A model generated the notes under the pieces. That model saw nothing but the letters and a program-made list of their open reading frames with translations. It was not told the origin of the DNA and searched no databases. A program made the translations under genes and the position numbers. This document shows, piece after piece, positions 1-7,813 of a stretch of DNA of 12,728 nt. Numbering within the stretch: position 1 is the first letter of the stretch; every line of letters starts with the position of its first letter. Source of the stretch: Bacteroidota bacterium (GTDB lineage: Bacteria > Bacteroidota > Bacteroidia > B-17B0 > B-17BO); contig CANHPI010000040.1 in NCBI GenBank assembly GCA_947462425.1, positions 1 through 12,728 of the forward strand. Reading direction: 5' to 3'.

Positions 1-559
1 TGGTAAGCCATGCTTCTGATATTTCACTATTATTTTTTAGAAGTCTATTAACTCCCATTCCAGTTGGAACTAAAATCCAAACATCGACTGATAATTTTTC
101 TAAAGCTTCCAAAGAACTCCAATTTAGTTGCATACCACAAGGATCGATATAAGCTAAAGTTTTATACTTTTTTCCCTTATCACTAACTAAAAATTTACTC
201 ATTGATTCTATTTTTTCATTACAATCTGTATTTACTATATGAATCTTTTTAGAAGGAAATTTATCTTTTGTATTTGTTTTAAGTAACTCTATATTATCAG
301 TTTCTTTTTCAACAAAGTAGAATAAATCAAAAGATCTTGGATCTTCAATTTCTAAAATTCTTTTTGCCCCACCTACAATTAACCTTTGATCTTCTTTATT
401 ACCTTTTTTAATAAAACCTGACCCTGCAAAACCATCAAAGTAAAGTAATTTCCAATCGTATTTACTGGCATGTGTATTCATTATATTTAAGTATGCTTTT
501 GCGTACTCAACTAGAATTTCTATTTTGTTTTCAGTCCAATTACCTCCAAATTCATTCAT
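1..559 (-). CDS. tcmP: Three-Cys-motif partner protein (TcmP-like), C-terminus cut by window edge
   Basis: The first 186 codons are open from an ATG at 559 and run off the left edge. Visible motifs match the TcmP family: an N-terminal helix with KIEILVEYAKAYLNIM (residues 12-27), a motif-I-like strand and loop YFDGFAGSG (40-48), an acidic strand FYFVEKE (80-86), and YIDPCGMQLNW (137-147), which resembles motif IV of Rossmann-fold methyltransferases. The family is known as the partner of a Gp37/Gp68-like protein carrying a three-cysteine, radical-SAM-like motif, and is found in phages and accessory islands. Its reaction is not established; a SAM-dependent or nucleotide-related role is inference. 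The partner is not inside the window, so it would lie beyond the left edge if the usual order holds. No Shine-Dalgarno is seen, as is normal in this phylum. Family call fairly sure; activity unknown. Confidence 0.82.
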   Translation of the reverse strand, partial: MNEFGGNWTENKIEILVEYAKAYLNIMNTHASKYDWKLLYFDGFAGSGFIKKGNKEDQRLIVGGAKRILEIEDPRSFDLFYFVEKETDNIELLKTNTKDKFPSKKIHIVNTDCNEKIESMSKFLVSDKGKKYKTLAYIDPCGMQLNWSSLEALEKLSVDVWILVPTGMGVNRLLKNNSEISEAWLT

Positions 560-576
560 TTAATTTTTTCTTTTAC

Positions 577-605
577 ATTATTAATAGTTTATGGAATTAT
601 TAATA
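577..605. repeat. Direct repeat upstream of the TcmP gene
   Basis: ATTATTAATA occurs at 577-586 and again at 596-605, 19 bp apart, 18 bp upstream of the tcmP start. Two copies about two helical turns apart could be operator half-sites, but the motif is pure A/T in an A/T-rich spacer and chance is a real alternative. No clear Bacteroidota promoter (TTG, then TAnnTTTG) was found nearby. Confidence 0.25.
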
Positions 606-667
606 TTACAAATGCTGCCCTTTGTTTTACTTAATACTTATATCATATTTCGATTTCTTTCACCACT

Positions 668-1081
668 TTAAAACCTATAAGCCAAATAAACATTTGTGGG
701 AGTAGGGGCAAATGTCCATTTATTAAAGTTCGATTTTGTTTTATTGCGTTCGTTAATGCGATTACTTACTATGGGTGCATGAATTAATTGTGCTAAATGA
801 ATAATACCAGCAATGGTAAATAAAGTTACAGAGGTGCTTTCGGTTAATTTGGGATTATTGGCAGTAATTACACCAAGCCCAATAAACGAAGTTTCTACCG
901 CAAATACCGAAAGCCCAAGCATTACTTGTTCGTTATACATTTGCCCTAAACCTGGTACAGCTAACGATTGTATAAATGCCTTTGCTGCATCTTTTTGAAT
1001 AATTACATAAGTAGGTTGTGTTTGTTGCGCTTTTGCCATTATTCCAATAGCTAATAAGCATATCGTTATTGTTGTTTTCAT
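668..1081 (-). CDS. Small exported or membrane protein with PGLGQ motif (DUF5683-like)
   Basis: This 137-residue protein starts with a signal peptide (MKTTITICLLAIGIMAKAQ) and carries SLAVPGLGQMYN, the signature of DUF5683-like Bacteroidota membrane proteins. Two hydrophobic stretches follow (about residues 51-70 and 80-102), then a polar C-terminus ending in Tyr-Arg-Phe. An in-frame ATG at 1093 would add four residues before the signal peptide and overlap the preceding gene by 10 bp. I chose 1081 because it gives a clean signal peptide and leaves two bases after the upstream stop. The tight spacing to the 1084-1692 gene indicates co-transcription, and both products are probably envelope proteins. 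Function unknown. The family is usually annotated only as a domain of unknown function. Confidence 0.7.
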   Translation of the reverse strand: MKTTITICLLAIGIMAKAQQTQPTYVIIQKDAAKAFIQSLAVPGLGQMYNEQVMLGLSVFAVETSFIGLGVITANNPKLTESTSVTLFTIAGIIHLAQLIHAPIVSNRINERNKTKSNFNKWTFAPTPTNVYLAYRF

Positions 1082-1083
1082 GT

Positions 1084-1692
1084 TTATTTCCATATTAATC
1101 CATCAGTTTTAAAGTTTAATATTTCACCTGACTGTTGGTAAAAGTCTACTTTTAATTTTAATGATTTTGAACTTTTAATTTTATTTACTAATACCTTTGA
1201 CCCTTCAATAAAAATAAAATCACTTGAACCATCTGTAGGTGAGGAATACGATGCCGTAAATGATTTTCCTTCATCTAGTTTAATTGTTAAATTTTTATCA
1301 CCGCTATAACTAGGCATAAATTGCCCTTTACTAATTTTCAAGAAAACGTCTGTTTTGCCATTTTTTTTCCTTATACCTAATGTTCCGTATGAACCTCCTT
1401 CATAAGGAAATTCAAAATTGATTTTATTGATTGATTCTGTTTGTGCAAAAAACCATTTTGTTCCTTCCATTTCATCTACTGATTCAGTATAATTCCAATT
1501 ACTTGCAGCTTTTTCAGTTTCTTTTTCAATTGAGTATAGTGCATCAATAGAGTCAATAATTTGTTGCCTACGTAATTTACTCTCGTTACTTAATTCCTGT
1601 TGTGTTTCATTTTCCACTTTTGTTTTTCCACACTTGCCAATAACTATCAAGAGTATTATAACCCCTGCAATTCCAATCAAAAATTTTTTCAT
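1084..1692 (-). CDS. Membrane-anchored protein of unknown function
   Basis: This is a 202-residue protein I do not recognise. A hydrophobic N-terminus (residues 4-20) ends in IGKCGK. The lysine just before the cysteine makes this a poor lipobox, so a signal anchor is more likely than a lipoprotein. A charged, probably helical linker rich in Glu and Gln follows (about 26-64). The rest (about 65-202) is beta-rich, with alternating polar and hydrophobic residues and a terminal KVDFYQQSG...NFKTDGLIWK. That ending recalls small beta-rich domains in phage and envelope proteins, but I cannot assign it. It is the first gene of a two-gene unit with 668-1081. Copy A of the 36-bp leader element lies 11 bp before its ATG. 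Confidence 0.75.
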   Translation of the reverse strand: MKKFLIGIAGVIILLIVIGKCGKTKVENETQQELSNESKLRRQQIIDSIDALYSIEKETEKAASNWNYTESVDEMEGTKWFFAQTESINKINFEFPYEGGSYGTLGIRKKNGKTDVFLKISKGQFMPSYSGDKNLTIKLDEGKSFTASYSSPTDGSSDFIFIEGSKVLVNKIKSSKSLKLKVDFYQQSGEILNFKTDGLIWK

Positions 1693-1703
1693 ATGGTTCT
1701 CTC

Positions 1704-1739
1704 ACCTACTCTTTACAGGATTTTCGGTTTTACTCCTTT
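1704..1739 (-). repeat. 36-bp leader element, copy A
   Basis: On the plus strand this reads ACCTACTCTTT, 3 nt, GGATTTTCGGT, 2 nt, TACTCCTTT. Read with the gene it is AAAGGAGTA, then ACCGAAAATCC, then AAAGAGTAGGT. It ends 11 bp before the ATG at 1692 and begins 48 bp after the stop of the upstream gene. Box-to-box distance is 24 bp, the same as in copies B to E. Confidence 0.85.
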
Positions 1740-1766
1740 TTGTGTGTTTTAAATTTATGAATGATT

Positions 1767-1829
1767 GGTGCGGACAACCTTGGACAATTATTTTATTGGC
1801 TTACAAATTGTCCGTAGTTTTTTTGCACC
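1767..1829 (-). other. Interrupted inverted repeat over the 3' end of the lipoprotein gene
   Basis: GGTGCGGACAA (1767-1777) can pair with TTGTCCG (1808-1814) and, across a bulge, GCACC (1825-1829). The right arm lies in the last codons of the 160-residue lipoprotein gene, whose stop is at 1788-1790. A second TTGTCC (minus strand, 1782-1787) competes for the same arm. It may be a terminator between the two units, but the loop is long and there is no U-run. Confidence 0.35.
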
Positions 1830-2270
1830 AATAACATTATTTAATTGCTTTATTTTATTGGTAAAAACTTTACTATTCCCACAATTACAAAGTTCTACTA
1901 GAGGGTCTTTGTCAATTATAAGTTCGTATAATTCTTTTAAAGTTGGAGCGTTTTCAAGTTTGGAGTATTCTTCATATGTAATTTTCAGAAAGGCAACATC
2001 TACTCCAATACCTCTATTGTCTAACAAGTAGCCATTTTTGAGTAAAGTTGGTAACGCTAATGCGTCACCAACTTTTACATCTTTGGGATGAGGATATGAA
2101 ATAATATCTTTTTTGTCTTCTGATAAAATAACAGGAACTAAATTATTATAGTTTGATTTTGTTTTATAAACAATTGTTGGAGGTGCTGCAATAAAATCGG
2201 GTTTGAATGAAACTTTATTTTGCCCCTTACATGCAGCCAACAGAATTAAAATTGCTATAAGTTTTTTCAT
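1788..2270 (-). CDS. Small lipoprotein, Bacteroidota family of unknown function
   Basis: This 160-residue protein has a lipoprotein signal with the lipobox LAAC (Cys14), so it should be acylated and envelope-anchored. The conserved core includes PPTIVYKTKSNYNNLVPVIL, SYPHPKDVK, GYLLDNRGIG, VAFLKITYEEYSKL and DPLVELCNCG. I recognise these as a widespread Bacteroidota lipoprotein family without known function. Cys127 and Cys129 form a CxC pair. Its ATG overlaps the stop of the C10 protease gene (ATGA, 2267-2270), so translation is probably coupled and both proteins are probably made together. In streptococci and Bacteroides, C10 proteases are often encoded next to an inhibitor. That role here is conjecture, and the sequence does not look like a protease propeptide. 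Structural or trafficking roles are equally possible. Confidence 0.8.
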   Translation of the reverse strand: MKKLIAILILLAACKGQNKVSFKPDFIAAPPTIVYKTKSNYNNLVPVILSEDKKDIISYPHPKDVKVGDALALPTLLKNGYLLDNRGIGVDVAFLKITYEEYSKLENAPTLKELYELIIDKDPLVELCNCGNSKVFTNKIKQLNNVIGAKKLRTICKPIK

Positions 2271-5143
2271 TGTTGTATTATAAGTTTTTTGGTTATAGTT
2301 CCATTATCTGTTTCAATATGTAACATATAAAATCCTTCATTCAAATTATTTAAGAATATTTTATTTCCAGATGAGTCATATTTTATCAATATTTCTTTTC
2401 CTTGAATATCAAATAAGGATATGCTTTTTATTTGACCTATAAAATTATCTAAATCAATATTGATTTGATCTTTTGCAGGATTAGGATATATTTTTATTGA
2501 TTCGTTTAAAGATAAATTATTAATACCAGTTGTTTGTTTTGTTACTGTAACAACCCATTGCTTTGTACTTGCATCTTGGGCTGTTACGGTATAAGTAACT
2601 GGATTAGTAAAATTTTGTGAAACCCCAGAACCAGGACTTATACTTGCAAAATTAGAAACAGAAATAATTGGTGCAAGTGATGTAATATTTGTGGATGAAT
2701 TAACCGTTAAGTTAACAGTTGCATTATTTATAGTAGCAACTCCAACAATTCCTGTTGTAGTAAATGCTGTTATATCTTTTGCAGTACTTAAAATTGGAGT
2801 TCTAGTAATATTTGCCTCTAATAAATAAGTTCCAGTACTTCCTGTAAAATAAGGTGAAACTAAAAAGTAAATTGTTCCTCCACCATTTACTATAATATTG
2901 CTTGGTATTACATCATCAAAAGCATCTGACCATGTTGTACCATCAGTTGAATAAGACAATATTCCATCAACAGTATATGTTTGTGAATTTCCACTATTAT
3001 ATGAATCGTGAATTCTACTTGAAACAGAATAATTATATCCTGCGGGAAGAACCATTTTATAATAATCATAATCGTTGCCTAGGTGTATGTTTGAACCTAT
3101 CGTAGTTTTTGTTGCAGTGTTACCTGTAAATGATATAGGCAAGTTAAATGAAGTGGCTTGTGTATTATTAGGTTCAAATACATCTGGACTGTAGGGAGGA
3201 GATTGTACATCAATTTTTATTGGATTTTGAAAATTTGTTGAACCAACAAGAATATAATTTGATGCAGTATTTGCTTTAAACATTACTGCCAAAAGGTAAG
3301 TGCCTGGCTTTGATGTTAAAACTGTATTTGTAAATGTTAAGTATGGTGAACTATAAGAATAATTATAAGGCAGTCCATTAATTTCGTTCATTGAATCAAT
3401 AGTTTCAGCAAAAGTTCCATCCAAATTATATAAATTCACTTTAAATTGCCCATAGAATGTTGGTGAACTTTTATTTACCAAATTAAGATTAACAGATGCA
3501 GATTGACCTTGAACAAATGTGGTTGGATTTGGAGTTAGGCTACTTTTCATTTCAATGGAATTTGCATTTACAAATGAAATAGCAGCATGTTCATAAGTAA
3601 ACAAACCCGAAGCATGTATTTGTTTCCAATTCCCACCTGTTGGTCTGTAATAAATATATACATTATACGAACCAGGAATAAAAGAATAATTACCAGCACT
3701 ACTAAAAACTAAATTGTTCGTATAAGAATATCCACCAGGTAATGATGTTCCAACTATTGAATCTACATATGAAACAAATTTACCACTTTGGTCAAAAACA
3801 GCTGCGCAATAATCACCATTAAATGTGTTTGTTCCTTTATTTTTAATATTAGTTGTGATTGAAAATGGCGCACCATAATTTATAATGCTGCTGCTTGCAT
3901 TTACATCAACTGTGATGTCTAAATTGAATGTTTGCACTCCACTTGGAGGTTCAATTCCAATCACAACTTCTTGACTACTATTAAAACCACCTGTTCCTCC
4001 GCCTGTTCCAAGGCTTCCTGGGTTTAATGCATTGACATTAAAGTACCCATCAGAACTACCTGCCCAACCCCAATTAAAATGAAAGTAATTATTGTTGTCA
4101 TAACCATCTGCAACAAAACAATGCCCCCCATGAGTGCCATGACCATCATGAAGTATTGGTCTTCCTGCATCTAATTCGATTTTTAATAATGCAATCCATT
4201 GTGATTCTGAATAATCACTTCTTTTAACTCCTTTTAAAGATGCCTTATAACCAAAATAATTTTTTAAAGCATATTCAGAGCAATTTGTTATTGGGCTTCC
4301 TGAAGAAATAACATATGCCCCACTTCCTCCATTGGCTGCCACGTCATAATTCATATCAACACTAACTCCACAATGATACATTAAAGTTGCAACAGCATTG
4401 TTTGTGTTATATACATTATTAGGCATTGAAGTCCAATCATAGGTTGTGCTTGCAAAATTTGCAGAAAGTGTACCATACTTATCATGGTTATAAGAATGAA
4501 ATCCATTACCTGTAGCTGGGTAATTCCAAAACTTCATTATTTGAGCCATCGCAGTTGCAACACAACCAGTTACAGTCCTGTCATTTGCAGTATTGTCGTA
4601 AGGACAAAGGTCGTTATAGTAGGGGCTCTGATTCCATTTAGTTTGCACCAATGGGCTAACAGCTCCCTTTTTGCCTAATGAATTATTTGAAGTACTTCCA
4701 CTAATTAATTCTGACCAATCCTTTTTTAATTCCGCTGTTTGTCCAATATTATTTTCAACAATATACCGTATTTCATTTTTATATGATTCCAACCATTTTT
4801 GAGTGTTAGTTGGAATATTATTGGGGTTAAAATCAATTTCGTCTGAATACCCTAAAATTGGAGCAGTATTATCATCTGCTGATACAATTACAAAACCATC
4901 AGTATTTGAAACATTAAAAACATAAAAGTAATTAGTCGCTTTAATTGTTGCTAAAGCATTGCTAACTTTTGAAGCAGAAGTGTACGAAAGTTCAAGAGAA
5001 ACGCCATTTTTAAATAATGCAGAAGATGTTTTTCTGGTAAGGAAGTTTTGTCCGACAAGTTTTGCTGTTGTTTCGTCTATCGATTTACTAAAAGTAAATC
5101 CACATACAACAAGCATTAAAAGAAGTGTAATTGATTTTTTCAT
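2267..5143 (-). CDS. Secreted C10 family (streptopain-like) cysteine protease with T9SS sorting domain
   Basis: The product is 958 residues. A signal peptide (1-20) is followed by a streptopain-type propeptide (about 22-165) and the C10 catalytic domain (about 166-400). The nucleophile is Cys194 in DRTVTGCVATAMAQIMKFW. The catalytic His is His341 in HGGHCFVADGY, followed by the Asn357-Trp358 motif in FHFNWGW. Ig-like beta domains follow (about 405-650), then a pre-peptidase-like domain (DVFEPNNTQATSFNLP, about 653-780), another beta domain with cadherin- or Ig-like repeats (about 785-870), and a type A T9SS sorting domain starting at IYPNPAKDQINID (885-897). It should be secreted across the outer membrane by the T9SS and matured by propeptide removal. 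A GTG start at 5167 would lie inside leader copy B and add eight polar residues before the signal peptide, so the ATG at 5143 is preferred. It overlaps the lipoprotein gene by 4 bp. Substrate unknown. Confidence 0.93.
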   Translation of the reverse strand: MKKSITLLLMLVVCGFTFSKSIDETTAKLVGQNFLTRKTSSALFKNGVSLELSYTSASKVSNALATIKATNYFYVFNVSNTDGFVIVSADDNTAPILGYSDEIDFNPNNIPTNTQKWLESYKNEIRYIVENNIGQTAELKKDWSELISGSTSNNSLGKKGAVSPLVQTKWNQSPYYNDLCPYDNTANDRTVTGCVATAMAQIMKFWNYPATGNGFHSYNHDKYGTLSANFASTTYDWTSMPNNVYNTNNAVATLMYHCGVSVDMNYDVAANGGSGAYVISSGSPITNCSEYALKNYFGYKASLKGVKRSDYSESQWIALLKIELDAGRPILHDGHGTHGGHCFVADGYDNNNYFHFNWGWAGSSDGYFNVNALNPGSLGTGGGTGGFNSSQEVVIGIEPPSGVQTFNLDITVDVNASSSIINYGAPFSITTNIKNKGTNTFNGDYCAAVFDQSGKFVSYVDSIVGTSLPGGYSYTNNLVFSSAGNYSFIPGSYNVYIYYRPTGGNWKQIHASGLFTYEHAAISFVNANSIEMKSSLTPNPTTFVQGQSASVNLNLVNKSSPTFYGQFKVNLYNLDGTFAETIDSMNEINGLPYNYSYSSPYLTFTNTVLTSKPGTYLLAVMFKANTASNYILVGSTNFQNPIKIDVQSPPYSPDVFEPNNTQATSFNLPISFTGNTATKTTIGSNIHLGNDYDYYKMVLPAGYNYSVSSRIHDSYNSGNSQTYTVDGILSYSTDGTTWSDAFDDVIPSNIIVNGGGTIYFLVSPYFTGSTGTYLLEANITRTPILSTAKDITAFTTTGIVGVATINNATVNLTVNSSTNITSLAPIISVSNFASISPGSGVSQNFTNPVTYTVTAQDASTKQWVVTVTKQTTGINNLSLNESIKIYPNPAKDQINIDLDNFIGQIKSISLFDIQGKEILIKYDSSGNKIFLNNLNEGFYMLHIETDNGTITKKLIIQQ

Positions 5144-5165
5144 GTTTTTAATTATTTTTTCTCCC

Positions 5166-5201
5166 ACCTACTCTTTTTAGGATTTTCGGTATTTCTCCTT
5201 T
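5166..5201 (-). repeat. 36-bp leader element, copy B
   Basis: Boxes are ACCTACTCTTT, GGATTTTCGGT and TTCTCCTTT on the plus strand, with 3-nt and 2-nt gaps as in copies A and E. It lies 22 bp before the protease ATG and only 3 bp after the stop codon of the OLD ATPase gene, so it makes up most of this intergenic gap. Confidence 0.85.
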
Positions 5202-5204
5202 GGA

Positions 5205-7007
5205 TTAAATTGTTTTACTTATTGCAATTTCTAATTTCTCTTTTAAATCTTCTATAGATGTCCACTCTGCACAATTTGCTGGTAATGGTAAAGCATAGTC
5301 GATAAGTGCTTTTAGCAAAGTCTCTACAATATTAAATTTCTCTTCGCTTGTTTCTAAAGTTTTTAATGCATTATATGGCTTTTCTTCATCTGCGATTTCT
5401 CCAAAATACGCTTCTTCAAAATTTGGTAAAGATGCTAAAAGTCTTGTTGTTGTCCCTGTTGGTTTTAGATTGATTGCAGCTAATATATTTGAATTATTGC
5501 CCCACGCAGGGTTAGCCATTTCTTTTCCTTTTTTTGTTGTTATTCTTGGAATGTCACTGTCGTGAAGAACAGCATAGTTAGAGCCAAAATGATTTAGAAT
5601 TTTTATTAAAGACACGATGGTAGCCTTTCCTCTTGCTCTTATAATATGTAAGTCTTTGTAAGTTTCTTGCTTTTTCATTTTTATGTAATTGAAAGCCGTA
5701 TATTCGGTGTCTCCTTCAACAACAATTACTTTACCTCCAAAGAAGAATTCTGCAACATAAGGGTCACAAATGTTTAGAAGTTTTAAATTACTTTTATCAT
5801 CAGGTGCAAGCATAAGCTTATCAGGTCTGAAAACAGTTGTGCCTTTTATTTCTCCATTCGCAATTTTCTCAACTTTTACTATAGTTGTATTATCTCTTGA
5901 AAAGTCAATGAAAATTGGCGAATGTGTTGTGACCATTACTTGCCAATTTGATGTGTTGGGCAATTCATATAAAACTTTACAAGCCTCACGAATTGCGTTT
6001 GGATGCAAACAAATTTCGGGTTCGTCAATTAATAATAAATGGGGTCTTACAGTTGAACTCTCTTTATTCTTTTGACTATTTTCCGAAATGAACTTAATTG
6101 CTGTCCACAGTAATGTTCTTCTTACCCCACTACCTTGTCTATCAACGGTACTTAGAAAACCATCTTCTGGGCCCATTAATAGTTGCCCATCAGTTTTAAA
6201 CAGGTTTATTGTTTTGTCTAAATCATCTTCGGGTTTTGCATCAAAATCAATTTTATAATTTGGAAACACTTTTTCAATTGATTGGGTTAGTTCTAAATTT
6301 ACAGCATCAATTTGTTCCTGTGCTTCTAAAACAATTTTCTTTTGAAGTTCTTTAACTTTATTAAGTAGTTTTTTGTAATCATTTTCTTCCAGTCCTTCAA
6401 CTTCACCTTCTGTTTTTAAGTTTTTTACTCTTTCAGTTAGAGCTTGCATTAATAAATCTCTAATTGCTTTGGCTTGGTCTTCGGGTGAAGCAAAAGCGTC
6501 AACTCTATGTGGCTCAGGTCTTCTCGAGTTTGCTACATTTGGTGCGCCCCATGGGACATTCATACTCCATGAAACAGCTTCAACATCCCACCCTTCTCGT
6601 TTTGGTTTTCCTTCTCCGTTCCAAATCCATCTTTCTTTTACAAGCATTTCTCCACTCGGTAATCTTTGTATCCATTTCTCACCTGGGCTGTTGTCATAAA
6701 CTATTGTATGCAATTCAATTTCAGGCAAATTGTCATTATCTATTTCATTATTTGGAAAGTCTTCAAGTTTTAAGTCAGCTTTCCCCGAACCTTGCGACAT
6801 TGCTAATTCGTATGCTTTTAATATCGAACTCTTACCAACATTATTTGCTCCAACTAAAACAACAATATCATTAAGGTCAATTTCTACAGGTGTCGACCCA
6901 ATACTACGATAGTTCCTAATAAGAAGTTTTGTAAGTCTAGGTTTTTGAATTTCAGGATTGTCTGAAACTAATGCAGCTTCCGTTTCAAATTTTTTTACTT
7001 TTGCCAT
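5205..7007 (-). CDS. OLD-family ATP-dependent nuclease (ABC ATPase plus TOPRIM)
   Basis: This 600-residue protein has an N-terminal SMC/ABC-like ATPase: LLIRNYRSIG (28-37), Walker A GANNVGKS (53-60), a coiled insertion (about 175-245), signature-like QGSGVRR (291-297), Walker B LLLIDEPE (324-331) and an H-loop THSP (361-364). A TOPRIM domain follows, with VEGDTE (430-435) and HDSD (482-485) as probable metal ligands, plus an acidic NFEEAY (529-534). This is the architecture of OLD nucleases and of GajA of Gabija. No UvrD-like GajB helicase gene is adjacent, so it is a stand-alone OLD or part of another system. The SLATT membrane protein gene lies 23 bp upstream on the same strand, which suggests a shared transcript. 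OLD proteins are known as DNA nucleases in phage and plasmid conflict. A defence role here is inference. Start ATG at 7007. Confidence 0.9.
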   Translation of the reverse strand: MAKVKKFETEAALVSDNPEIQKPRLTKLLIRNYRSIGSTPVEIDLNDIVVLVGANNVGKSSILKAYELAMSQGSGKADLKLEDFPNNEIDNDNLPEIELHTIVYDNSPGEKWIQRLPSGEMLVKERWIWNGEGKPKREGWDVEAVSWSMNVPWGAPNVANSRRPEPHRVDAFASPEDQAKAIRDLLMQALTERVKNLKTEGEVEGLEENDYKKLLNKVKELQKKIVLEAQEQIDAVNLELTQSIEKVFPNYKIDFDAKPEDDLDKTINLFKTDGQLLMGPEDGFLSTVDRQGSGVRRTLLWTAIKFISENSQKNKESSTVRPHLLLIDEPEICLHPNAIREACKVLYELPNTSNWQVMVTTHSPIFIDFSRDNTTIVKVEKIANGEIKGTTVFRPDKLMLAPDDKSNLKLLNICDPYVAEFFFGGKVIVVEGDTEYTAFNYIKMKKQETYKDLHIIRARGKATIVSLIKILNHFGSNYAVLHDSDIPRITTKKGKEMANPAWGNNSNILAAINLKPTGTTTRLLASLPNFEEAYFGEIADEEKPYNALKTLETSEEKFNIVETLLKALIDYALPLPANCAEWTSIEDLKEKLEIAISKTI

Positions 7008-7030
7008 ATACTTTTTTTTATTTTAATTCC

Positions 7031-7678
7031 TTATTTCATTAAATAATAAAGCAAAACTGTAGGAAGGGTAATTATTATTAAATAAACTAGTTTGGTTTTA
7101 ATAAAATATCCAACTGGTGTTATTAAATACTCTTGCCATTTTATATTGTAATAGTCAGGATGGTTCAGTCGAAATTTTGCATTATCTATTGGGTCATGAT
7201 TTTCGTATTTCCTAAGTACTAGCTGATATTTTGATTGAAGCATTTCACAAAAATTCATTTTTTCTTCATCACTAGTATTATCTTTATATGATTTAAAATT
7301 TTGGAGTTCATTGTATAAATCACTCAAATCCAAAGCACAATCATGAAAACTTTTAGCTCTAATCACGTAGTTTTGATTGTTTTCAACTAACGAAAAAACA
7401 AGTAGTAATATTGAAAGCGCTGTTATGCTGAATGCAAACAGGTTTAGGTCTATTTGTATTTTCCCAAGAAGATTGTAAACCGAAACTAGGCCAAAAATTA
7501 TCAAATAAGCCGATAAAAAACTTATACTTAAAGTTGACAATTTTGATTGCTTTTTTAATCTTTCATCAGCTGTAAATCGTGTTCCTTTTGTTGACCAAAT
7601 TTTATGTTTTAATTCTTCCAAAAATTTTTTATCTAAATGTTCTTTGCCTTTACCTTTTTCAAATCCTTTATTCTCCAT
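7031..7678 (-). CDS. SLATT-domain membrane protein (SLATT_5-like), putative effector
   Basis: The 215-residue product has a basic N-terminus with WSTKGTRFTADERLKKQSK (28-46), two transmembrane segments (about 48-71 and 78-99), then a conserved helical region with NYVIRAKSFHDCALDLSDLY (103-122) and YENHDPIDNAKF (158-169), and a third hydrophobic segment near the C-terminus (about 190-214). The order W-x-T-R-R, two TM helices, E-x-N-Y-x-x-RA-x-x-x-H-x-CA, YENHDPID matches SLATT proteins, which are predicted pore-forming effectors seen beside nucleotide-signal synthases and some reverse transcriptases in antiviral loci. Here the neighbour is an OLD nuclease instead, and no CD-NTase or reverse transcriptase gene is in the window. 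A 42-residue membrane peptide gene ends 6 bp before its ATG. Effector activity is inferred from the family. Confidence 0.78.
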   Translation of the reverse strand: MENKGFEKGKGKEHLDKKFLEELKHKIWSTKGTRFTADERLKKQSKLSTLSISFLSAYLIIFGLVSVYNLLGKIQIDLNLFAFSITALSILLLVFSLVENNQNYVIRAKSFHDCALDLSDLYNELQNFKSYKDNTSDEEKMNFCEMLQSKYQLVLRKYENHDPIDNAKFRLNHPDYYNIKWQEYLITPVGYFIKTKLVYLIIITLPTVLLYYLMK

Positions 7679-7684
7679 TATTCC

Positions 7685-7813
7685 TTACCTTTTTAAATTC
7701 TCTTTTCTACCTTGTGATAAGCCTATAAAATATCCTAAAAAAAAGGCCACAAGTAATAATATAATTAATGCCACAAGAATTAACAAATACTCCTCTCCAC
7801 CTAAATTATCCAT
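7685..7813 (-). CDS. 42-residue single-pass membrane peptide
   Basis: A short ORF starts at ATG 7813 and stops 6 bp before the SLATT gene. The peptide begins MDNLGGEEY, continues with a strongly hydrophobic helix (about residues 10-33) and ends in a basic tail SQGRKENLKR. This acidic-TM-basic layout predicts an inner-membrane protein with its C-terminus inside. Its spacing to the SLATT gene, shared strand and lack of any gene in the 121 bp upstream suggest it heads the 7813-5205 operon. I do not recognise a family. It could be a regulator or partner of the SLATT membrane domain, or an unrelated small membrane protein. No Shine-Dalgarno is visible, so the call rests on coding character and position. 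Confidence 0.65.
   Translation of the reverse strand: MDNLGGEEYLLILVALIILLLVAFFLGYFIGLSQGRKENLKR

Noticed and set aside
1082..1093. ATG start at 1093 for the PGLGQ protein
   Set aside because: Adds four residues before a clean signal peptide. Kept as an alternative because it would allow coupling with the upstream gene.
1704..1739. Leader element as a riboswitch or attenuator
   Set aside because: No stable stem forms in any copy; the conserved feature is fixed spacing between direct repeats, which fits a DNA site.
5144..5167. GTG start for the C10 protease at 5167
   Set aside because: It lies inside leader copy B and adds eight polar residues before an otherwise clean signal peptide at ATG 5143.
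5205..7007. Gabija system (GajA/GajB)
   Set aside because: The ATPase/TOPRIM protein has GajA architecture, but no UvrD/GajB-like helicase gene is adjacent on either side.
7031..7678. CBASS or reverse-transcriptase locus around the SLATT protein
   Set aside because: No nucleotidyltransferase or reverse-transcriptase motifs appear in any neighbouring gene.
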